Shown here piece after piece: positions 29,401 through 41,400 of a stretch of DNA of 64,000 nucleotides. Both the position numbers and the translations under genes were made by a program. Numbering within the stretch: position 1 is the stretch's first letter; every line of letters starts with the position of its first letter. Under the pieces are notes generated by a model, which worked only from the letters and a program-made list of their open reading frames with translations, was not told where the DNA came from and made no database searches. This DNA is from Siphonodentalium dalli (taxonomy: Eukaryota; Mollusca; Scaphopoda; Gadilida; Siphonodentaliidae): contig CP136061.1 in assembly GCA_032622095.1 (NCBI GenBank), forward strand, positions 195,098,935-195,162,934, written 5' to 3'.

Positions 29401-32400
29401 ATAATTCACTGCCTGAACAATGATGCTGTCAAATAATTCACTGCCTGTTCAATGATGCCACCAAATAATTCACTGCCTGAACAATGATGCTGTCAAATAA
29501 TTCATTGCCTGTTCAATGATGCCTCCAAATAATTCACTGCCTGTTCAATGATGCCACCAAATAATTCACTGCCTGAACAATGATGCCACCAAATAATTCA
29601 CTGCCTGAACAATGATGCTGTCAAATAATTCATTGCCTGTTCAATGATGCCTCCAAATAATTCACTGCCTGTACAATGATGCCGCCAAATAATTCACTGC
29701 CTGAACAATGATGCTGTCAAATAATTCATTGCCTGTTCAATGATGCCTCCAAATAATTCACTGCCTGTACAATGATGCCGCCAAATAATTCACTGCCTGT
29801 ACAATGATGCCGCCAAATAATTCACTGCCTGTACAATGATGCCGCCAATTAATTCACTGCCTGAACAATGATGCCTCCAAATAATTCACTGCCTGTACAA
29901 TGATGCCACCAAATAATTCACTGCCTGTACAATGATGCCACCAAATAATTCACTGCCTGTACAATGATGCCACCAAATAATTCACTGCCTGTTCAATGAT
30001 GCCACCAAATAATTCACTGCCTGTACAATGATGCCACCAAATAATTCACTGCCTGTACAATGATGCCACCAAATAATTCACTGCCTGTACAATGATGCCA
30101 CCAAATAATTCACTGCCTGTACAATGATGCCACCAAATAATTCACTGCCTGAACAATGATGCCTCCAAGTAATTCACTGCCTGTACAATGATGCCACCAA
30201 ATAATTCACTGCCTGTTCAATGATGCCACCAAATAATTCACTGCCTGTACAATGATGCCACCAAATAATTCACTGCCTGTACAATGATGCCACCAAATAA
30301 TTCACTGCCTGTTCAATGATGCCACCAAATAATTCACTGCCTGTACAATGATGCCACCAAATAATTCATTGCCTGTTCAATGATGCCACCAAATAATTCA
30401 CTGCCTGGGGCCTATACTATAGATTTACAATAGCCGTGTTTCTCCACGTGGACAAACTGTCGAATACTATGGATACGATAATTTACAAGTGTGTGCGACT
30501 CCCCGTCATTTACAAGAACAGACAAAATCCAGTACTATGGATCTTCGTTTTCTACGCGTGGAGGCAAACGCTTGTTAATGGGTAAAGGGAACTTACTCTA
30601 ATATTATACATAAATGGATATAGTAATGCCTATATATATATATTTGAGTCATTTGGCGAGTGGTTTAGTGGATGTATAAAGTCAATGTTATGATAGGCAA
30701 TGGGGAACACGAAAACTACTTGCGTGCACCATAATCCCAATGGCACAAGCATCGCGAAAATACACGAACGATTACAACATTTTACGCTGAACACGAGTAC
30801 AAAATATCGTAAGCGAAAACGCTCTTTATAAGAGATAGATGTTTTATTGACCTACATCATAGAAGACAATATATAGCTTTTCGTGACTTTCCTTGTATTT
30901 ACATGGTTCATTGTCAAATATATTTAATGATGTATGTACGAACACAAAGGGATAGAGACGGATAGAGTGATCACAAATAAACCCCATCGACAGAAAAACC
31001 TACACATGGTGATTATAGTGTCAGATTGAGCAGGGAAATTTTAACTGGTTATCGTATACGTACGATTTCGATACATGTACAATGTAATTGAAAACAAACT
31101 GAATTGCCGGAGATAATAGACTGATAAAAATATTTCCAAGTTAAAAGGGTGAAAATATATATTTCAAGTATATTTTCCAAAGGGTCGGTGTAACTTTTTG
31201 TTTAAGTAGAAACTTAGATTTACCAACCAAAATTACACTGAATGTAGGAAAACATCATACTAGTGGTATAAATTATAATTTGCAGTTACATTAGCTGGAA
31301 AATTTAGTCATTGTAATGATTATAACCTATTCTCCAGTCTTAATTTTTAAATTCAGTGCCATTTTCTACCATGGAATCGCGGTAACATTCACGTATAAGG
31401 TCTCCGCTGTCCGAGTACACCTCCTCCCTGAACCAGAAAACTATATTTGCACCCCATTCGGTTGAAATTCTGCAATGGTTACTCAAGATTTCCAACTGTT
31501 AGAAATCCCCAAACCAACAATTCCAACCGATCAAAACTTCTCAACTAATTGCCATTTACCCCCATAAATCAATCATCACTAACTTTGGGACGAAGATTAT
31601 TGTGATGCGCCAACACCCATTGAACGTCGCTGCATGACATTCGCAATTGTTGAGTATTTTGCTGAGAATCACCCCTGTCACAACATAATTTATGTGGAAT
31701 CCCTTATTTATCAAAGCCAATTTGTCTATGTTTATGAAGCCCATCTCAAAATATATCTACACCATGCGTAATTTGAACCCATCATCCCAATATCACTACG
31801 ATTGTATTGACCCGGTGAAACTTCGCACGTTGAGAAAGGGTTAATGCATGAGTGCGCAATACACAAAGCGATAATCCGACATATCGACATTCGCACGCGT
31901 TTCATTGCGGTGACAACCACTAATTCAGCCTCGTATACTTGTAATGTTAACACCGTGTTCTACCCGATTTGTGTTATGTCTGTACTATAGAACTCCCTAA
32001 GTTGGTAATTTATCAGCCCGTCAAGCGAGTTCTTGTTTTTCCCCAAGTTAGACAATTCAAATACTATAGAATAACAAAAAGATGCAGCGTTGGGACACTC
32101 CAAACACCACAAAAAACGAGCAGCTTGCTGCTGAAATGAATCCCAGTTACAGAATGGCTCTCCCAGAACATTACATAAGTCAGTTCACAACGACGTATGG
32201 TGTGAAAAAGGGTAATCGCCTATTGTTAATTCCAATATCCAATGCAAGGAATTTACAAGAACACAATTGCTCGAGTACTATAGAACACAAGTCGAGCTTT
32301 ACTAGACTGGGAAATTACCGACTAACGCTGTCCACGTGGAGAAACACGGCTATTGTAAATCTATAGTATAGGCCCCTGTACAGTGATGCCACCAAATAAT

Positions 32401-35400
32401 TCACTGCATGTACAATGATGCCACCAAATAATTCACTGCCTGTACAATGATGCCGCCAAATAATTCACTGCATGTACAATGATGCCGCCAAATAATTCAC
32501 TGCCTGAACAATGATGCTGTGTTCTGCCTATTGGGATATTAAAATATGAAAATAACTAATGTGGGCAAGATTAGTTGCAACTCCATTCTGGACACCCCAG
32601 TGGAGTGTTTCTCATCACTTTAAATAAGAGAATTGATCTGTTTGCTGAACTTTTTCTGAATATACCTAGAAATAAATTAATGCGCATCCATAGAGTGTTG
32701 TTCTATCCATTTGATATTTAAACAAATATTTGTAGTATTTAGACCAAAAATATTCCTACTTTCGGTCAAAAAATTTCGGATTGAAATGCCAATCAGTGGG
32801 GTGGTTTGGTTTGGAAATTTCCAACAGTTGGAATGTTTGAAGTACCCCCCCCCCCCCCCCAATGACACAACATAGACCTCTAGCCATGAGTTGCTTTAGT
32901 TTCAGTTTTGAAGACTGTCGTATTACATAACATTTGGCCATCATCGCAACATTTCTATTTTAGTTATGACACAACAATAGCCGCTCCATGTGCAGCTCTG
33001 TGTAAGCGCTGGCTCGATGCAACATCTGGAGACCTTAATCAATTCAGCTTGGATGACATATCTGGACTATCAAGCAGTCAAATCATAGAATTTCTATCCC
33101 TTCTGCTGCAAGAGGTGTGTATTGAATAAATGTATATATAAATCCATTGTCTGTGTGTGTGTTAGTAACTCTTTCTCGATTTTGGAATATTTATAACTTT
33201 TTACCCATATATCCGATTTAGCTCAAATTTGGACAACATCCTGCAGTGTATCTTAGTCTGAAGATGATAAATTTCACACCGATTGGTATATGAAATCCTG
33301 AGATAGAATGTTTTCCTGAATGCCGTAAATGTCCTTAAGATTAAAGCAGGTGCTGGCACGGACGCATCTGAAAACACCAAATATGCGGATCAGCCACTGA
33401 TCAGTAGTTTCCATACTAAATTCCTGATCAGCAGATCTGACTGAACTCTGTTTATCTCAATTAGAATGAAGCTATTCGGTTGGAGGTTGTGTATGGGATG
33501 TTGAATCGAGTGATTATATTTGAAAACAGCGACGGGCAGCCACGGGATCGAGTTTGACCTCTCGTCATGCATGTTCAGCAGAACAAAATCCTGTGTGAAA
33601 AACCACATTCCGACCGGGTAACAACATCAGTGTTGGCGCCAGCTACTTTTTCTTAAAGAAATTGACAGGGCTGGTAGCATCCATTGCATTACAAAGGGGT
33701 GGGAATGGAAACAATCCTGAAAGGTTAATTTCAGTTTTGTTATTAATTGCATATATTATATGGCTATTATGGGGTCTAACCAATGAAAACAACTGAAAAT
33801 GTGAGCGAGCGCACACAAACAAGTAATAAAGAGCATTTATAGACCCATCATTTTTTACAGCAATCCCCTAGTAATATAATAAAGGTCATTCTGCCCCTTG
33901 GTGATTTATTTCCATTACTCTCAGAATTTACAAGGGAAATTGTAGTAGGCCGGTTTGGGATATATTCGAAAAAACTAAAATAGCAAAGCTATCAAATTGT
34001 TTTAACATCTCCTCAGGAGAATTTGTACTGTCAAGAATAATTTACATACAAACTCACTTTTCAACAAAACATATGCTAATGGCAGTATGGTAAAACCTCT
34101 CCAAACTGGACCCTCTATAAGCCGAATTCTTCTCTATACCGAACAAATTGTCCGGTCCCAAATTCACCCAAGTGCATTCTCACTAAAAATTACCTCTGTA
34201 AACTGGAACCTCTCTATTCCGAACATCGGATGACTTTTCTAGTCCATGAGTGAACGAATACATTAATTTTACCTCCGAAATCCGAATGCGAAAAGTGATA
34301 CCAATCAAATGCACGTGCGATAAATTTGACATACTTGATGATAAGTTTAAATTTCTGGTCCTTCAATGCTGAGCAGTCGTTTTCGTGACGGCTCATTAAT
34401 TGTGACAGGTTGATTAAAACTGTATAGGTGGCAAGACACTACCATCTTGTACTTTTAGCGAATAAGTTTTTAATATGGACAGTGGTCATAAAAATAAGAG
34501 TCTAACTCAGAGCAATGCAAAGTGTCAGTGCTCTATTCACCGTGAAGTCACCATTGTTCATTCAGTGTGTGAATTATCTAATCAGACACTTGCTGTTATA
34601 ATCCAGTTCAAAGCGTTCGCTGAACAAAAGACTGCTAAATAAATCGGTAAGCATATACATGAGTACGAAACTACTATACCTGTGCTACATTGTCACCGAC
34701 ATTTTAAAAAACACGAATCACCCTGAATCACTGCAAAATTTATCGTTCCATGTTTTCTGTCTTATCTATGTATCTATTATATCTTAATATACCATGTTTT
34801 AATTCTTATTATACCACGTTTTATCTATTGCTATTTATATTTTTATTGGTACTTTATTGAATAAAGTATAGTTGGTTGTGCCTCGACAACTCTTAGTAAT
34901 GACGTCAATACATTCCGATCGTAGTGCGATTTTCTATAAACCGAACACCTCTGATTTTTGGAGAGGTTTTACTGTATATTAAAGGCAACAAACTTATTTT
35001 TCTGATTCTGGCAGAATAGCCATTTCTATTCCTGAGACTCTTCCGCTGCTAGCTAGTGGCAGAGCAACAAAGTTATTTCTAGGACCAGCCATGTGTATGT
35101 TCCCACAACCTTCGAAAACCTACATAATTGGATTTGCAAAATTTGTCATGAATGAATAGTCTCGGCCATTTATAAAAAGGTTACTACATATAGACTCATT
35201 TGATTCACATTTAACGCTTTCTATTCTAAATGGATTATCCCACCCAGTTATCACAGTGTATATTACCAAACTAACTAGTCTATTATTAGGATGGAGGGGA
35301 TGTTCGTGATACATAAGCAGATGACAGACAGAAGGATTAATATTCATTGGAGGGAAATGTTCAGATAATAATTTCAACAACTGACTTTTCCTAAATAAAG

Positions 35401-38400
35401 TATTTAGTATATAAAGGGTTAAAAAGCTCAAATGGCTTAAGAGACCACTAACGGTACCAAACTTTATTTGATACCTAGTTTTGAGAATTGTGTAATGCGC
35501 GAGTGCTGACGTTGCAATATAAAAGATTGTTATACCCCCATGATCGAAGGAAATGGTGGGTATACTGGATTACTTGTGTCCAATCCTCCATCCGTCTGTC
35601 TGTCGAGCCATGCGTCAGTCCAGGCAGATATCACAACCACTGGTTGTCGGATCTCATTGAAATTTGGTATGGATATTAACTACAATAAGGACATTCCATG
35701 GAATGTTCAATCGTTTTGTTTGGATTTTCCATTCTAGAGTTATTCATCTTTGTTTAACTGGAAATGTTGGCGTGTTTTTGCCCATCCGAGCAGATATCTC
35801 AACCATAGGTTGTTGGATCTCAATGAAATTTGGTATGGATGTTCACTGCTATCAGCCTCCAACATTCAATGGAGTGATCATTCGTTTTGTTTCGGTTTTT
35901 AGCTCACCTGAGACGAAGTCTCCGGTGGAGCTATAGTCATCACTCCTCGTCCGTCGTCCGTCCGTCCGTCCGTCTGACCGTCCGTCCGTCTGTCCGTCCG
36001 TCCGTCCGTCAACAATCATCTTCTTCTCCAGTATCATAAGGCCAAATGAGTTCATATTTGGTGTGGATGTTCCCTGCTTGACTCAGACTCAGATTTGTTA
36101 AAATAAGGTCACTGAGTCAAATAGTTGCGAAGCTAGGGCCATAACTCTTTCCCGCCATAGTAATTCTTAAAACAACTTCTTTTCAAGAACAATCAGGCCT
36201 ATTTAGCTTATATTTGGTATGGAAGGTCCTTGAGTGACTGGGGGTCAGATTTGTTCAAATGGGGTCACTGGGTCAAATAGGGGCAGAATCAGGGACATAA
36301 CTCTCTTCTCCCTAGTAATTATTAGAATGACTTCTTCTCCAGAATCATCAGGCCGATTTAGCTAATATTTTGTATGGTGGGTCCTTGTGTGACTGGGGTT
36401 CATATTTGTTCAAATGGGGTCAGTGTGTCAAATAGGGGCCGTGTCAGGAACATAACTTTAATTTTTTTTTTTTTTTTTTTTTTTTTATAAATATTGTTAA
36501 ATTTAAATCCTTGCTCAATTCAAAAAACAAATCACAATTCAAAATGAACCAATACAAAAATATTTTTTTCATTTTAACCCCTGATTTTTTGTATTTTTTT
36601 AGACACAAAACACCCCATTCCACCCCTTTCCCTCCTCACCCCTCTACACCCTGTCCCCACTACCACCCCCCCCCCCAATCTGCGCCGCCCTGCACCCACT
36701 GCAGTCAAGAAAAAATTAATTAGAAAAACTGACACCTTGTAACATCCATAAAGTATGGTATTAGCCCCAGACAGAAAGAGTTAATAACAGTCATCAATTC
36801 AGATTGTATATATTACTTGTATATATTTATTTGTAATTTGTCTTGAATGTCTTATATATAGATGGTAGACAATAAATGATGATGAGATGTTATCTAGCTG
36901 GCTGACAGCTAGGTGTAAACAGTCATGCTCTGTGTGTATCATTAACATATCATATCAAAACAAAATGCTGTATGTCTGACATTTGCAGAATGAGGTCCCC
37001 AGAGGGTGAATTTAGTGATGCTACTCTGCACAGTAGGCTAGCATCACCAAATACACTCTCCAGCCGCCCTGCACCCACTGCAGTCAAGAAAAAATTAATT
37101 AGAAAAACTGACACCTTGTAACATCCATAAAGTATGGTATTAGCCCCAGACAGAAAGAGTTAATAACAGTCATCAATTCAGACTGTATATATTACTTGTA
37201 TATATTTATTTGTAATTTGTCTTGAATGTCTTATATATAGATGGTAGACAATAAATGATGATGAGATGTTATCTAGCTGGCTGACAGCTAGGTGTAAACA
37301 GTCATGCTCTGTGTGTATCATTAACATATCATATCAAAACAAAATGCTGTATGTCTGACATTTGCAGAATGAGGTCCCCAGAGGGTGAATTTAGTGATGC
37401 TACTCTGCACAGTAGGCTAGCATCACCAAATACACTCTCCAGGGACCTCATTCTGCTTAGGCCTCATCTTCAGGGAAGTATACAGGTCTTAAATTGACAT
37501 TTCTACTTACTTTTTCCCTTCTGTTCAGTTTCTATATTCCCTAATTTGCTGTCAGAAGATAAAATTGATAATCGAAGTGCCCAATGGGTGCACATCACCA
37601 ATTAACTGGACAACTTCAATCTGTTCCTATGTCTCCCATGGCAGTTGAGGCCTAAGCATAATGAGGTCCACAGAGGGTGAATTTGGTGATGCTAGCCCAC
37701 CTTACAGGATTGCAGCACTAAATTCACCCTTTAGTGACCTCATTCTGCAAAAGTCAGACACTATATTCAGGCTTGGCTGTTCCACTATTATATTCTTAAC
37801 CACCACCTATCCAGTTGTACTCATTATACCCTGATTTGCAAAGAAAACTGGGGGGGGGGTATATTGGATTGAATTTGTCTGTCAGTATGTCCTCCCGTCC
37901 ATCCCTCTGTTGGGATGTTTCCATCCGTCCATCAATTTTGTTCTTCTCCACATACATATTAAAGACCGAAATGGTTTATATATTTTGACTCACATTCAGA
38001 TTTGTTCAAATGAGTTCATCAGGTCATATAGGTGAGAAGCCAGGGCCATAACTCTTTCCCTCCATAGTAATTCTTCAGAAACCATCAGGCCTATTTAGCT
38101 TTTGGTATGGAGGGTCCTTTGGTGAGTGGGGTTCAGATTTGAACACGTGAGGTCATTTTTAGGAAACTTTTGAGGAAAATCAGTTTTCTTCAACTCTTAA
38201 AATCTACCGTTTGATATTTCTAGATGAATAGATCTCATAGATGGGGATTCACATTTGTTCAAATAAGGGCAGAGATAAGAGATTTAACTCTCAACCACCC
38301 ACCCTACCTGTATGTATGCTGTTTGATACTGGTATAATAATATATAGATTCCTATTGATTTCTAAGCTACCTGGGTGGAGGCAATGAGGCTGTAGATTTG

Positions 38401-41400
38401 ATTTTTCAACCAGTAACAGTCCACATTTTCCTACTTCGGGTTAAACTGTTCGACCGAAATCGCCACAAATGTTAACAGGTCTATTTTGCTGATATTTAGT
38501 ATGAAGGGTTCTTTGGTGTTTGGTATTGAAATTTATTCAGATGTGGTCACCAGGTTAAATAGGGTGGGACCAGGGACATAACTGTATGTCTCTATAGTCA
38601 TTCTTAAATTGTCTTCTCAAGAGAGGTTGGACTATTTAGCTTACATATAGTATGGATGATCCTTTAGTGACTGATATTCAGATTTGTTAACATCAGGTCA
38701 ACCTGTTAAGAAATGACGGGGGCTATGGGGAGTTAACAATTTTGTGTTTAAAAAATCATTGAAATACCAAATTCATTAAAACATCTTCCTTGGAACTACC
38801 TAACTGATTAATCTGACATACATGTATGGTGTTTTGGGTCCATGGATAAATGGGCTTCAAACATGTCTAAATGGTTTTATAAAAAGGTGCTTGTGAGATT
38901 GGAAATTTCCAAAAATTGAGAAAGTTTGAGATGTCGGTTGTGAAATTCCAACCCAAGACTTGGGAGTCTGGAGCCCGGTCGGGAGGGGACTTGTTGAGCT
39001 GGAGGAGGGGGGTGATCAGTAGTGAACAGTGGCCAATTTCATGGTGGATATTCACCTTGAAATTACCCACGTACACTACTGAAGCCTCTCTATCCACATA
39101 TCGTGTTTAGATCTACTTTTTTCAAAGTGCTTATGAAAAGTTCTGACTATTGTGGTCTCCAGAGTCCCAGTCTCATCAGTCTTTGCAGTCTGGTGAGCGA
39201 CCCCACAGTCTTTGACTGTCTTGTTTGGTTTAGAGTATTCATCTTTGTTTATCTGAAAATGTTGATTTGTTTTGCCATCTGCCTGAATATCTCAGCCATG
39301 GGTTATAGGTAAGCCCACAATAGGTGGTATGGGGGGGTATGCACCTTGCGACAGCCCACCTCTTGATTTGACTGTATACCATACTGTTCACTGAGCTCTT
39401 TGGTTGACAGGTTAAAATAAACACTTTTTATAACCAAATAATAATAATAATATGGATCATTGGATAGTCGTTAATCCTGCCAGTTTTCTTCTGTGTGTTC
39501 CCCTGTCTTTTATTGTGTCAACTCAACCAAGATCGCAACATGGATGCCTTTTTGTGTCCTACTTTTTAATTCCAGGCACGTAAGGGTGCACAAGCGATTG
39601 TGTATGCCTCAAAATTGATGGAATGAAATATGGTGTATCATCAACAGATAGTTCTTGTTGCAAATAATAATCTAATCTATATGTTAGAAATGCTGTGAAC
39701 TACAAATTGAATAACTGAGAAAACATTGTGACTTGGAGGTTCCATTTGGTAGTTCATTTTTTGTCCCCAGGGGACTATAGAAATCAGCACCGTCCATCCG
39801 TCAATCCATCCGGTCTGGTCATAAGCGCAACAACTCGAACAAATATTAACCAATTTCTATAATTTTGATTGTTTATGAGTTGGTTGCCACAATATCTTGG
39901 ACAAATTCGAAAACCAGTTTCGTCTGATTTTTCTTACCTGAGTTAGGCCCTTTAGTTTGACGATTTCTTGCCATTTTGTTGTCATAGCGCAATGACTCAA
40001 TCAAATATTTACTGATTACAATAATATTTTTTTATGAGTTGGTTGCCACAATATTTTTCTTACATGAGTTATGCCCCTTAGTTGATGATTTGTCGTAAGT
40101 TCCTAACACTGCCCAGTATCAGTGTTAGCCACATTGAAGTTAGCCATCTTGGAGTTAGCCACCGTTTCGGGGGACACTGTGGTCGGCGACCTTTTATTTA
40201 AAAAAAATAAATTCTATTTTCAGAAACCGCTTGATGTTGAAAAGGTTATGGCAATGGAGAAACATTACCAGATGAATAAGGTCAAGAACTCTGAAATACG
40301 ATACCGGTTAGTAATACAATTGACTTTGTTAAGTTCTCATAGTTAGGCCATACCAGTATTATTATAGAGCCAGCTGGTTAAGAACATTTAGGTGGGAAAA
40401 CGTTTGATTTAGGAGGGAAAAAAATAAATACAAAAATATTCACCACCACCAAATAACAGTAGAACTATACATGAATTTCAAATATTTTTCAAAAGATTAT
40501 GTTTTATTTAAATTAAAGGTATCAGCAAACTGGAGCTTCCTGAAATTTTGTGAAAAACTCTGTTCCAATGTATTCTCTTATATATGCTAGTCTCCCATAG
40601 GGAGCCTCGCATATATAAGAGAATACATTGGCCTAATATTATTTACCTTGATCTTGCATTCTCTTGAATATGCGTGGCTCCCTATGGGAAACTCACAAAT
40701 ATAAGAGAATGCACTGGCACTAGGTCTTTAATGCTGCACCAGCGAAGTTCCTGTCATGAAGGGTTAAATAATTCCACATTCGCTTAGTTCATCATTATTC
40801 TGACTGTATACATTACTGTTTATGCCCATGTACTGTATATGAAAATGATTACCAATCTTATTTTATCACTTAAAAGGCTTTACAGATATTATGTTATAAT
40901 GACTTTGTTAAGACCCACATCCACTACCGTATCATTGCAGATGCAGCAACTTTTGCTATTCTGGCCTCCCATGCTATGGGAGATTCACATATATTACAGA
41001 ATACATTGGCCTAACAATATTTACATTGACCTTGTAAAGCCAGTTTATCCTCTTATATATGTGAGGCTCACACATATAAGAGAATGCACTGGCACAGGGT
41101 CATTAATGCTTAAATAATGGGGAAAGAAAAGACAATTATTTATGGACACCACACGCTTCATATTTTAGTGAACACGATCATAAACCAAGCAGTAACAAGT
41201 TTTGATTTTTTTTAAATATGGGGGGAAATTTTGTAGGATGGTAAACCAGGCTATTAAATTGCTCTTGCCTTAGTATGATTGTCTTCTAGATAGTAATTTC
41301 ACAGATTTTTGTGAATTAAAAATGGCCACCAGCAAAAATGCTGTATTTTTTCATTTATTTTACATAACCAAGATTCACTGTTGGATTGGAAACTTGAAAA

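Noticed and set aside
21963-30407. The 32-bp arrays as CRISPR
   Set aside because: The whole unit repeats without unique spacers, there are no cas genes, and the surroundings are animal introns.
21963-30407. Common origin of minisatellites A and B because both have period 32
   Set aside because: The best alignment by eye matched only about half of the positions in AT-rich units, which is near what chance would give.
32082-32366. 94-codon frame in the Harbinger-like element as a transposase or Myb-like gene
   Set aside because: It runs into the terminal inverted repeat and shows no recognisable catalytic or Myb residues.
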